Below are positions 17,953 to 24,943 of a stretch of DNA of 50,007 bases, piece by piece. The position numbers and the translations under genes were made by a program. Each line of letters starts with the position of its first letter. Position 1 is the first letter of the stretch. The DNA comes from JAHWKV01 sp040905365 (GTDB lineage Bacteria; Actinomycetota; CADDZG01; JAHWKV01), in the NCBI GenBank assembly GCA_040905365.1, contig JBBDRQ010000023.1, positions 1 to 50,007 of the forward strand, in the 5' to 3' direction. Under the pieces are notes generated by a model. The model did not search any database and was not told the origin of the DNA. It saw only the letters and a list, made by a program, of their open reading frames with translations.

Positions 17953-18597
17953 TTGCGGATAGTTATTTTGGGTCCGCCCGGGGCGGGCAAGGGCACGCAG
18001 GCATGCCGGCTTGCGGAGCATCTGGGTATCCCGCATATCGCAACCGGCGACATCTTCCGCCAGGTTGCCGCCGAGGACACCGCGCTGGGCCGCCGTCTGC
18101 GGGCCACCATGGACAGCGGCGAGTTGGTGCCCGACGATTTCACCAACGAGCTGGTCAAGGACCGGCTGGCCAAGTCCGACGCTAGCAACGGGTTCATCCT
18201 CGACGGCTACCCGCGCAACGTGGAGCAGGCGGCAGCCCTGGACGATGCCCTCGACGAGCTGGGCACCAAGATCTCCTACGTCGTCAAGTTCATGGTGCGG
18301 GGCGACGATATAGTCGAGCGGCTGGCCGGCCGGCGCATCTGCCCGGAGTGCGGGGCCGTCTACCACATGCAGAGCCACCCGCCGCAACGAGACGAAGAGT
18401 GCGACCACGACGGCGCAGCTCTGGTCCGCCGGGAGGACGACACGGCGGAGACCGTGCTGCACCGCTTGGACGTTTACGGCGAGCAGACCCGTCCCCTCTA
18501 CGATTTTTACCGCGAGCGCGGCAAGCTGATCGAGATGGATGCGCTGGGCAGCACCGACGAGGTTTTCGAGAGGCTGTTGGGCTCGCTGGGTCGGTAA
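17953..18597 (+). CDS. adk: Adenylate kinase
   Basis: A 214-residue enzyme converting ATP and AMP to two ADP in the cytosol. The P-loop GPPGAGKGTQ, the AMP-site segment ATGDIFRQ and DGYPRNVEQA are all present. It is the long, LID-containing form with a zinc-type lid CPECG...CDHDG, in which the fourth ligand is Asp. TTG start at 17953, with AAAAGGA about 9 bp upstream. Normally adk is followed by map and infA; here a minus-strand gene converges on it (75-bp gap), so map must be transcribed separately. Confidence 0.97.
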   Translation: MRIVILGPPGAGKGTQACRLAEHLGIPHIATGDIFRQVAAEDTALGRRLRATMDSGELVPDDFTNELVKDRLAKSDASNGFILDGYPRNVEQAAALDDALDELGTKISYVVKFMVRGDDIVERLAGRRICPECGAVYHMQSHPPQRDEECDHDGAALVRREDDTAETVLHRLDVYGEQTRPLYDFYRERGKLIEMDALGSTDEVFERLLGSLGR

Positions 18598-18672
18598 GCG
18601 ACGCTCTGGGTGGCTGGGTGGTGTAGGCACTGAATGCCTCGGCAGCAGGCTATCGGCTCCCCTAGGCTTCGA

Positions 18673-19338
18673 TTAGATATAGCCGAGGGTTTTGGCCTTT
18701 ACGACCGCCTCTAGCCGGGTATGTGCGTTCAGCTTGTCCAGGATGCTGCGGACGTGGTTGCGCACGGTGTGCTGGCTTATGGTGAACTCGGCGGCGATTT
18801 CCGCCGTGCTCTTTGCCGAGGCGAGAAGCTCCAGGATCTCCATTTCCCGGCCCGTCAGCGATGACCAGGACTGATCGAACTGTTGGTCGGGCCAGCCTTG
18901 GTGACCCGTCTTGAACGTTTGGTACCCGGCCGCCGCGGAGCGGGCAGTTTCGGCTAGATGGGCGGGATGGGTGTGCTTGGCGATCAGGGCTGCACAACCC
19001 GACTCTACGGCCTTTCTCGTAAGAGCGAAATCGGGATTTTCGGCAAGCGCCACCACTGAGACGTGAGAGTAGTTCGTTCGCAGTTTCTGCACAGATTCCG
19101 TGTCGAGCATTTGCGGTGGTTCCAGGCCCATGACCACGACGTCGGTTTCCGGGAGTGCACCTGCGGCAATCGCGCAGGACAGGGACTCGTAGAGGCCGAC
19201 TACGGCGATGGACCGTTGTTCAGCCATCGAAGCTGTGAAACCCGCCAGCCAGATAAGATCCGAGCTGACGGCCAACAACCTTATCCGAGGGGAATTGGGC
19301 GGCGAGATTTGGGCCGTCTCAACGCCTGATCGAGCCAA
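18673..19338 (-). CDS. LuxR/NarL-type transcription regulator with degenerate receiver domain
   Basis: A 221-residue protein. I chose the TTG start at 19338 because AGGAGG lies 6 bp upstream; longer frames from 19467 or 19404 lack a comparable site. Residues about 18-140 have the length and hydrophobic pattern of a response-regulator receiver, but the N-terminal acidic pair is missing (LLAVSSDLIW). The phosphoacceptor position is Gly71 (TDVVVMGLEPP), while the conserved Lys121 remains. Residues about 160-221 are a canonical LuxR HTH (LTGREMEILELLASAKSTAE, then HTVRNHVRSILDKL). It should therefore bind DNA but not respond to phosphorylation; it might sense a ligand or peptide instead (inference). 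It diverges from the peptide/protease pair and has no histidine kinase neighbour. Confidence 0.9.
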   Translation of the reverse strand: MARSGVETAQISPPNSPRIRLLAVSSDLIWLAGFTASMAEQRSIAVVGLYESLSCAIAAGALPETDVVVMGLEPPQMLDTESVQKLRTNYSHVSVVALAENPDFALTRKAVESGCAALIAKHTHPAHLAETARSAAAGYQTFKTGHQGWPDQQFDQSWSSLTGREMEILELLASAKSTAEIAAEFTISQHTVRNHVRSILDKLNAHTRLEAVVKAKTLGYI

Positions 19339-19394
19339 CGTCTTCCTCCTCTGTGTGTTGGTCGGCCCCTCCGATGGCTCGGTTGCCCAGGTGA

Positions 19395-19421
19395 TATATA
19401 CCATGGAAGTGTGGTTTACAC
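19395..19421 (-). promoter_or_regulatory. Possible promoter of the LuxR-type gene with a small dyad
   Basis: TATATA at 19395-19400 would place a minus-strand transcript about 50 nt ahead of the TTG start. No good -35 box is present; instead GTGT-N5-ACAC (19409-19421) lies in that position, which suggests activator or autoregulator binding. Weak evidence, by eye only. Confidence 0.3.
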
Positions 19422-19448
19422 ATTTGCTCCGCCCCCAGTCCGCTTCTC

Positions 19449-19484
19449 CAGCACTATGCGGAGCCAAAGCCCCGCATAGTGCTG
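19449..19484. promoter_or_regulatory. Perfect 13-bp inverted repeat in the divergent intergenic region
   Basis: CAGCACTATGCGG at 19449-19461 and its exact complement at 19472-19484 are separated by 10 bp. No T-tract follows on either strand, so it is a poor terminator. It is a good candidate operator for the divergent LuxR-type regulator, or a structured leader element. It lies 127 bp upstream of the peptide start codon. Confidence 0.5.
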
Positions 19485-19610
19485 TTGGACCAGTCGAAGA
19501 TGATCAATAAGCGGCAGCTCAGTTAGCGCGTTCGGATCTGTTCGTTCGCCCCGCCCTTTGATGAACTTGCCTTGTAGGTCCGAACGAGACGACTCGAAAG
19601 GAAGCGATCT

Positions 19611-19790
19611 ATGGACTACAAGGACGAGAAGACGGTGTCTATCCATGAGCTGGAAAACGAGGCAGCCAGCGAATTGCCGCCTCGCAGCCTGCTGGCCACC
19701 GTGTCGGTTCTGGGCTTTCCGGTCGCAGGCGTAAGCGACGTCGGCGTCAACGCGGACACCAGTGGCCCGGGCTGGCTCATCAGCGGGTAG
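19611..19790 (+). CDS. 59-residue putative precursor peptide (RiPP-like or signalling peptide)
   Basis: ATG at 19611 preceded by AAAGGAAG at about 8 bp; TAG at 19788. Residues 1-24 are highly charged (MDYKDEKTVSIHELENEAAS, then ELPP), like a leader peptide. Residues 26-59 are hydrophobic and Gly/Ser/Thr-rich, with a stretch LLATVSVLGFPVAGVSDVGV and the end DTSGPGWLISG; there is no Cys. The gene lies 27 bp ahead of a PqqD-M50 protease gene, with a strong hairpin between them, the usual expression layout for an abundant precursor followed by a scarcer enzyme. I do not recognise the peptide family. Precursor status is inference from context; it could instead be a small membrane-associated protein. 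Confidence 0.75.
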   Translation: MDYKDEKTVSIHELENEAASELPPRSLLATVSVLGFPVAGVSDVGVNADTSGPGWLISG

Positions 19791-19817
19791 GACCTTACCG
19801 TTATCGTTGAGGCAGTT

Positions 19818-21356
19818 GTGACCGAAAAAGAGCCCTCTTTGGAGGGCTCTTTTTCGGTCAGTGCGAGTGAATTCGACCTTCCACCGCGCCTGGCACCCGG
19901 CACGAAGCTGTTGGGAAGATACGAGGACGCCGGGTTTGCCGAGCCTGCGTTTCTTGTGGCCAGAGCCGACGGTGCGATGGTTAGCGTGTCTTACCGGCTG
20001 CGATGCCTCTTGGAGCGCATCGACGGCAAACGCGGCATCTGCGAGTTGGCCGGAGAGCTCTCCGAGCGCTGGGGCCAAAAAGTCGACAATGCAGGGGTTC
20101 GGTACCTTATAGAGGCTAAGCTCCGGCCCCTGGGCCTGATGGCGGGGAGCGAGGCGCCGGCGAAATCAACGTCGCCCCTTTTGAGGCTCTCCTGTGTGGT
20201 GGGAATGGTCCCGGCTCAGGTGGTTCGCCGGGTTGCCGGCCCTTTGCGCCGCCTTTTTCAACCGCGGGTCCTGACCGGTATGGCCGTTGGGCTGATCGTG
20301 CTTCACCTGTGGCTGCTCGTCTTTGATCGCTCCTGGCTGGCGGCTGGTGTGCCCAACGAGCCTTCGACGGTGCTCGTTCTGGTCGGGATCGCCTTGCTAA
20401 GTGCCTTCTTTCATGAGTTCGGCCACGCCGCGGCCAGTATTTACAGCGGAGCGGTTCCCGGGCCAATCGGGATGGGGATCTTCATCGTCTGGCCGGCGTT
20501 TTTCACGGAGGTCACCGACTCCTACCGGCTCGGCAGGTCCGGGAGGGTCCGTGTGGATCTGGGCGGTGTGTGCTTCAACCTGTGGTTGGTGCTCCTGTTC
20601 GGCCAGTTGTATGTGTTTACCGGAGCCGATCTTTGGCTGTGGGCTCTGCTGATCCAGTACCTGATCATGGTGCAGCAAATGCTGCCCTTTCTGCGTCTGG
20701 ACGGCTACTACCTGGTTAGCGACTTGACTGGCGTTCCGGACCTATTTAGATACCTCCGGCCGTCGCTTGCAAGTTTGGTTCCCGGCCGTAGGGCCGACCG
20801 GATTGTCCGGGACCTTAGGCCCGGTATCAGATTCGCCGTGACCGTCTGGGCAGCCGGCGCGGCAGCTGCGCTTGGGTATCTGCTTTTTAGTATCAGCAGT
20901 TCAGTGCCCTCCATCCTGCGCACGGGCGTCGAGATGACCGCGGCCTCCACCGCCTTGGCGGTCGACAGCTTTTCCGCATGGAGGTTTTCCCTCGGCATCG
21001 CGGCTGTGGTTCACGCCGCACTGTTGGTCGTCCAGACCGTCGGGATTTGCGTTCTGGCGGCTCGGTTGAGTTTGCGGGCCGGACGTGGGGTGGGCCGCCT
21101 GCTGGAAGGCTCCTCGCGCCTTTCGGCTGTGTGCTGGCGTGGCCGCAATCGCCGGCGGCCGAAGTTCATGAGATCGTGGGCCCGTGGTCGTCGTGAAAAC
21201 TGCTCGGCAGATCGAGATGATGGGCCTGGCGGGCCATTTGCTGGCCTGGGTACTGGACGCCGTTGGCGAAGCCGTAGCTCCGGGGGTGACGCTCAAAGAG
21301 TTGGACCATCTGGCCGAGGAGATGATCAGGGCTCACCGAGCCCGACCCTCCTTTAA
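19818..21356 (+). CDS. PqqD-like domain fused to M50 (site-2-type) membrane zinc protease
   Basis: 512 residues. GTG start with GAGG 5 bp upstream. Residues about 25-108 resemble PqqD-type peptide-recognition domains (LLGRYEDAGFAEPAFLVARA, then VRYLIEAKLRPLGL). Several hydrophobic helices follow. The zinc site is HEFGH (His199, Glu200, His203) within LLSAFFHEFGHAAA, and the third ligand is Asp295 in FLRLDGYYL. The layout matches YydH-like peptide zinc metalloproteases that process ribosomal peptides. From about residue 421 the protein becomes basic and low in complexity, and residues about 456-512 overlap map in another frame by 173 bp. The true C-terminus may be shorter, implying a lost stop or a frameshift. 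Predicted substrate: the 59-residue peptide just upstream. Confidence 0.88.
   Translation: MTEKEPSLEGSFSVSASEFDLPPRLAPGTKLLGRYEDAGFAEPAFLVARADGAMVSVSYRLRCLLERIDGKRGICELAGELSERWGQKVDNAGVRYLIEAKLRPLGLMAGSEAPAKSTSPLLRLSCVVGMVPAQVVRRVAGPLRRLFQPRVLTGMAVGLIVLHLWLLVFDRSWLAAGVPNEPSTVLVLVGIALLSAFFHEFGHAAASIYSGAVPGPIGMGIFIVWPAFFTEVTDSYRLGRSGRVRVDLGGVCFNLWLVLLFGQLYVFTGADLWLWALLIQYLIMVQQMLPFLRLDGYYLVSDLTGVPDLFRYLRPSLASLVPGRRADRIVRDLRPGIRFAVTVWAAGAAAALGYLLFSISSSVPSILRTGVEMTAASTALAVDSFSAWRFSLGIAAVVHAALLVVQTVGICVLAARLSLRAGRGVGRLLEGSSRLSAVCWRGRNRRRPKFMRSWARGRRENCSADRDDGPGGPFAGLGTGRRWRSRSSGGDAQRVGPSGRGDDQGSPSPTLL
19819..19860 (+). terminator. Perfect 19-bp hairpin between peptide and protease genes (attenuator)
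   Basis: TGACCGAAAAAGAGCCCTC (19819-19837) and its exact complement (19842-19860) are joined by a TTTG loop. A GC-rich core followed by five T in the descending arm gives an intrinsic terminator; A-tract and T-tract mirror each other, so it could work in both directions. It overlaps the protease GTG start by two bases and encodes its first 14 residues, so ribosomes on the protease mRNA must melt it. Partial read-through would lower protease relative to peptide. Confidence 0.85.
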
Positions 21357-21951
21357 GGGCTACTACGGCTTTCCGGCCACCCTGTGCACGTCGCTAAACG
21401 ATGCGGTGGTGCACGGTATACCGGGGGCGCAGGAGCTAAAACCCGGCGATGTGCTCAGCTACGACTGCGGGCTGATCCTGGACGGCTGGCACGCCGATTC
21501 TGCCCGCACCGTTGCGGTAGGGGAGGCAGGCGCCGAGGCGGAACGCCTGATGTCCACTACCGCCGAGGCGCTGCAGGCGGGCATCGATCAGTGCCGCCCC
21601 GGGCGTCGTCTGGGCGACGTCGGGGCCGCCATCCAAAAGGTGGTCGAAAACGCCGGGTATTGGGTCATCCCGGTGCTGGTGGGCCACGGTATCGGCCGTA
21701 GCATGCACGAGGATCCGCAGGTCCCGAACCTGGGCACGCCCGGGAAGGGAGAGGAGATTCAGGAAGGTTGGGTGCTGGCCATCGAGCCGATGGTAGCCGC
21801 CGGCGGCCCGGGGGTGCAGCTGCGCCCGGACCGCTGGACCCTGGTAACCGCCGATGGCTCACTAGCGGCCCACTTCGAGCACACGGTGGCGGTGACCGCT
21901 GGGGGCCCGCGCGTGCTGACCGCGCCGGGTGCACGTATCCCAAATGGCTGA
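21184..21951 (+). CDS. map: Methionine aminopeptidase, type I
   Basis: A 255-residue enzyme removing the initiator Met from nascent proteins. The five metal ligands are visible: two Asp in SYDCGLILDGWHADSART, His in GHGIGRSMHEDP, Glu in AIEPMVAAGG and Glu in HFEHTVAVT. GTG at 21184 is chosen (MVVVKTARQIEMM); a GTG at 21193 is an alternative, and neither has a strong ribosome site. The first 173 bp lie inside the upstream protease frame. map normally follows adk directly; here it is separated by the regulator-peptide-protease cassette. Confidence 0.95.
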   Translation: MVVVKTARQIEMMGLAGHLLAWVLDAVGEAVAPGVTLKELDHLAEEMIRAHRARPSFKGYYGFPATLCTSLNDAVVHGIPGAQELKPGDVLSYDCGLILDGWHADSARTVAVGEAGAEAERLMSTTAEALQAGIDQCRPGRRLGDVGAAIQKVVENAGYWVIPVLVGHGIGRSMHEDPQVPNLGTPGKGEEIQEGWVLAIEPMVAAGGPGVQLRPDRWTLVTADGSLAAHFEHTVAVTAGGPRVLTAPGARIPNG

Positions 21952-22132
21952 TATAGTTGCAAGTTCCGGCCTTCGGTTGGCGCGTTAGTTCGCGTTCGGA
22001 AAATTTCCGCGGCTCGGATGATTCATCTTCTCCGGTACTGGTTCCCGGTTGCACCGTGAGTGGGGCCGCGGCCGACAGGGCAGATTCTTGGGCTCTTGCT
22101 TGGCTGGCTGCAGACCGGAATTAAGTGAGGTT

Positions 22133-22372
22133 ATGGCAAAGGACAGCTCGGGCAAGGAAGCGCCCATCAAGGTGGAGGGAACGGTTGTAGAACCGCTTCC
22201 CAACGCCATGTTCAGGGTCGAGATTCCGGGTGGGCATGAGGTACTGGCCCACATCGGCGGCAAGATGCGGATGAACTACATCAGAGTGCTGCCCGGAGAC
22301 CGAGTTGAAGTTGAGATGTCGCCCTACGATTTGACCCGTGGCCGGATCGTGTGGCTCTTCCGAAATAGATAG
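22133..22372 (+). CDS. infA: Translation initiation factor IF-1
   Basis: A 79-residue S1-like OB-fold factor that binds the 30S A site. The ATG at 22133 (MAKDSSGKEAPIKVEGTVVE) is used; longer in-frame starts upstream add unrelated sequence. The segment PNAMFRVEIPGGHEVLAHIG and GDRVEVEMSPYDLTRGRIVW are diagnostic. GAGG is only 2 bp upstream, closer than usual. A 181-bp stretch separates it from map and may contain the promoter of this second ribosomal cluster. Confidence 0.97.
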   Translation: MAKDSSGKEAPIKVEGTVVEPLPNAMFRVEIPGGHEVLAHIGGKMRMNYIRVLPGDRVEVEMSPYDLTRGRIVWLFRNR

Positions 22373-22391
22373 GGAAGGCCTGGATTGCCCG

Positions 22392-22505
22392 ATGAAAGTT
22401 AGACCAAGCGTCAAAAAGATGTGTGAAAAGTGCAAGGTGATCCGCCGGCACGGGAAAGTTCGCGTGCTGTGCAGCAACCCGCGCCACAAGCAGGTGCAGG
22501 GATGA
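22392..22505 (+). CDS. rpmJ: 50S ribosomal protein L36 (bL36), zinc type
   Basis: A 37-residue protein, MKVRPSVKKMCEKCKVIRRH and so on, with the zinc ligands Cys11, Cys14, Cys27 and His32. Below most size cut-offs, but length, sequence and place between infA and rpsM are all standard. Stop TGA at 22503-22505. Confidence 0.98.
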   Translation: MKVRPSVKKMCEKCKVIRRHGKVRVLCSNPRHKQVQG

Positions 22506-22540
22506 CGGGCGGCGGCCGCATGAGTGAGGTAGGAGTTTAG

Positions 22541-22918
22541 ATGGCGCGTATAGCAGGGGTCGACCTGCCCAGGGACAAGCGTCTGGAGATCGGGCTTACC
22601 TATATCTACGGAGTGGGCCCCACCCGCTCGAAGCAGATTCTCTCCGGATCTATGGTCGACGGCGACAAGCGGGTCAGCGATTTGTCCGACGACGAGATCA
22701 TGCGCCTGCGCGGGTTCATCGAAGGTAACTACCAGGTCGAGGGAGATCTACGGCGCGAGGTGACCCAAAACATCAAGCGCAAGGTGGAGATCGGCTGCTA
22801 CCAGGGTCTTAGGCACCGCCGCTCCTTGCCGGTGCACGGCCAGCGGACGCACACCAACGCCCGAACGCGCAAGGGTCCCAAAAAGACTGTGGGCGTCAAG
22901 CGCAAGAAAGGGAAGTAA
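22541..22918 (+). CDS. rpsM: 30S ribosomal protein S13 (uS13)
   Basis: A 125-residue head protein contacting P-site tRNA and the 50S subunit. MARIAGVDLPRDKRLEIGLT, GLRHRRSLPVHGQRTHTNAR and the basic C-terminal tail KGPKKTVGVKRKKGK are typical. Preceded by TAGGAG. Heads the alpha-operon part of the cluster; rpsK follows 6 bp later. Confidence 0.98.
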   Translation: MARIAGVDLPRDKRLEIGLTYIYGVGPTRSKQILSGSMVDGDKRVSDLSDDEIMRLRGFIEGNYQVEGDLRREVTQNIKRKVEIGCYQGLRHRRSLPVHGQRTHTNARTRKGPKKTVGVKRKKGK

Positions 22919-22924
22919 CACTTC

Positions 22925-23311
22925 GTGGCTAAAGTTAAAAAGACCAAGCGTAAGGAAAAAAAGAACGTTCCTCACGGCCAGGCGCACATCAAGTCGTCGT
23001 TTAACAACACCATCATCTGCATCACCGACTTGGAGGGAAACGCCCTTGCCTGGGCGTCCGCAGGCAACGTCGGCTTCAAGGGATCGCGCAAGTCGACGCC
23101 TTTTGCCGCCCAGCTTGCCGCCGAAGCTGCCAGCCGCAAGGCTCAGGAGCACGGTGTGCGCAAGGTAGACGTTTTCGTGAAGGGTCCCGGCTCCGGCCGC
23201 GAGACCGCAATTCGATCGCTGCAGGCGTCGGGTCTGGAGATCCTGGGCATACAGGACTACACGCCGGTTCCTCACAACGGATGCCGCCCGGTGAAGCGGC
23301 GGAGGGTGTAA
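22925..23311 (+). CDS. rpsK: 30S ribosomal protein S11 (uS11)
   Basis: A 128-residue platform protein near the Shine-Dalgarno helix. GTG start. The patterns AHIKSSFNNTIICITDLEGN, GFKGSRKSTPFAAQLAAEAA and the C-terminal PHNGCRPVKRRRV are diagnostic. rpsD begins 3 bp later. Confidence 0.98.
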   Translation: MAKVKKTKRKEKKNVPHGQAHIKSSFNNTIICITDLEGNALAWASAGNVGFKGSRKSTPFAAQLAAEAASRKAQEHGVRKVDVFVKGPGSGRETAIRSLQASGLEILGIQDYTPVPHNGCRPVKRRRV

Positions 23312-23314
23312 GCC

Positions 23315-23941
23315 ATGCCTAATCAAACGAGCTCCGTGTGCCGGCTGTGCCGGCGTGAGCGCGTGAAACTGTTTCTCAAGGGCACGCGCTGCGAATCGCC
23401 CAAGTGTGCGATCGAGCGTCGTCCCTACCCCCCGGGCGACCACGGTCGGGGACGCATCAAGGAAAGCGAGTACCTGATCCAGCTGCGGGAGAAGCAGCGG
23501 GCGCGCCGGATCTACGGCATCAGGGAGAAGCAGTTCCGCCTCTACTACCAGAAGGCTTCCAAGGCCAAAGGCGTCACCGGCGCCCGTTTGCTGCAGCTGC
23601 TGGAGAGCCGGCTGGACAATGTCATATACCGCGGCGGTTTGGCGATGAGCCGGGCCCAGGCTCGCCAGTTCGTCACCCACGGCCACTTTCAGGTGGACGG
23701 CAAGAAGGTGGACCGGCCCTCGTTCCAGGTCAGGCCTGGTTCGAAGGTCGAGGTCAGGCCGCGGTCTCGCTCAGTCGGACGGATAGTAGAGGCCGCGGCC
23801 TACGCCGCCGGCCGCCCCATTCCCGACTGGCTCAATCTTGAAGCGGGCGAGCTTCGTATCAGCGTGCTGTCCGAACCGGCCCGCGAGATGATCGATGTTC
23901 CTGTTCAGGAGCAAATGATCGTCGAGCTTTACTCGAAGTAG
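23315..23941 (+). CDS. rpsD: 30S ribosomal protein S4 (uS4), zinc-binding form
   Basis: A 208-residue primary 16S-binding protein. The N-terminal zinc motif CRLC...CESPKC is present, unlike C-minus S4 proteins that have lost it, and is followed by the S4 domain (LESRLDNVIYRGGLAMSRAQ). Standard length. In E. coli, S4 represses the alpha operon; no pseudoknot was identified here. rpoA follows 17 bp downstream behind AGGA. Confidence 0.98.
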   Translation: MPNQTSSVCRLCRRERVKLFLKGTRCESPKCAIERRPYPPGDHGRGRIKESEYLIQLREKQRARRIYGIREKQFRLYYQKASKAKGVTGARLLQLLESRLDNVIYRGGLAMSRAQARQFVTHGHFQVDGKKVDRPSFQVRPGSKVEVRPRSRSVGRIVEAAAYAAGRPIPDWLNLEAGELRISVLSEPAREMIDVPVQEQMIVELYSK

Positions 23942-23958
23942 CCCCAGGAAGGACGTAA

Positions 23959-24915
23959 ATGGAATCCAACATGCTCGTTGTCCATCGCCCTCAGATCGGC
24001 TTTGAAAGTGAGGAGGATGAGAACTTCCTCCGCTTTACGATCGAGCCCCTCGAGCCGGGCTTTGGCTACACATTGGGCAATTCGCTACGGCGTGCGCTTA
24101 TATCGTCTATCCCGGGTGCGGCCGTGACCGCCCTGAAGATTCAGGGCGTTCAGCACGAGTTCTCGACGGTTCCCGGTGTCAAAGAGGACGTCACCGACAT
24201 CATCTTGAACGTCAAACAGCTTGTGCTTCGCTCCGAGTCACAGGAGGGCGGGGTCATCCGGCTAAACGTCTCCGGACCGGCCGATGTGACGGCGGGCAAT
24301 ATCGAGGCGCCCGAGGGCATTGAGATCCTCAACCCGGACCTGCACATCTGCACAATCAACAAGCGGGCCCGCCTCGAGATCGAGATGACCGTCGAGATGG
24401 GCCGCGGCTACGTCGCCTCGGACCGCAACAAGCCCTCCGACGCGGCTATCGGCCTGGTCCCGATCGACTCGATCTTCTCCCCGGTGCGCAGGGTCACCTA
24501 CTCGGTGGAGCCCACGCGGGTGGAGCAAAAGACCGATTTCGATCGGCTGATCGTCGACGTCGAGACCAACGGGGGGCTAAGCGCCAAGGAGGCCCTGTCG
24601 GCCGCCGGACGCACCCTCGTAGAGCTATTCCAGCTTTTCGCGAACCTGGCCGAAGGGCCCGGTCTGCAGCTAGGTCCGGAGCCGGGCACCGAGGAGGACG
24701 ACCCCGACCTTTCCCTGCCCATCGAGGACATGGACTTCTCGGTTCGCTCCTACAACTGCCTAAAGCGTGAGGGCGTGACCAGCGTCGGACAGCTCGTGGA
24801 GAAGAGCGAGCAGGATCTGCTCGACATCCGCAACTTTGGTCAGAAGTCCATCGACGAGGTCAAGCTGAAGCTGTCCGAGATGGGACTTGGGCTCAAGCAG
24901 AGAAACCTGGGATGA
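23959..24915 (+). CDS. rpoA: DNA-directed RNA polymerase subunit alpha
   Basis: A 318-residue subunit that dimerises to nucleate polymerase assembly. The N-terminal domain (about 1-230) contains EPLEPGFGYTLGNSLRRALI; an acidic linker (EPGTEEDDPDLSLP) leads to the C-terminal domain with VRSYNCLKREGV and the helix-hairpin-helix DIRNFGQKSIDEVKLKL. Normal length and residues, so promoter UP-element and activator contacts should be conserved. Confidence 0.98.
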   Translation: MESNMLVVHRPQIGFESEEDENFLRFTIEPLEPGFGYTLGNSLRRALISSIPGAAVTALKIQGVQHEFSTVPGVKEDVTDIILNVKQLVLRSESQEGGVIRLNVSGPADVTAGNIEAPEGIEILNPDLHICTINKRARLEIEMTVEMGRGYVASDRNKPSDAAIGLVPIDSIFSPVRRVTYSVEPTRVEQKTDFDRLIVDVETNGGLSAKEALSAAGRTLVELFQLFANLAEGPGLQLGPEPGTEEDDPDLSLPIEDMDFSVRSYNCLKREGVTSVGQLVEKSEQDLLDIRNFGQKSIDEVKLKLSEMGLGLKQRNLG

Positions 24916-24943
24916 CCGACATAGTGAATGAGGGTATGTAGAG

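Noticed and set aside
17562..18197. Minus-strand 211-codon open frame across the secY-adk repeat
   Set aside because: Covers a palindromic repeat and the antisense of adk; no ribosome site or domain.
18598..18672. Terminator between adk and the converging regulator gene
   Set aside because: Only a short AGGCA/TGCCT dyad without a T-tract was found; not enough to call.
19404..19467. Longer N-terminus for the LuxR-type regulator
   Set aside because: The TTG at 19338 has a perfect AGGAGG at 6 bp, while the upstream ATGs have none and would extend over the intergenic dyads.
19611..19790. Peptide as a lanthipeptide or sactipeptide precursor
   Set aside because: No Cys in the peptide and no lanthionine synthetase or radical SAM gene nearby.
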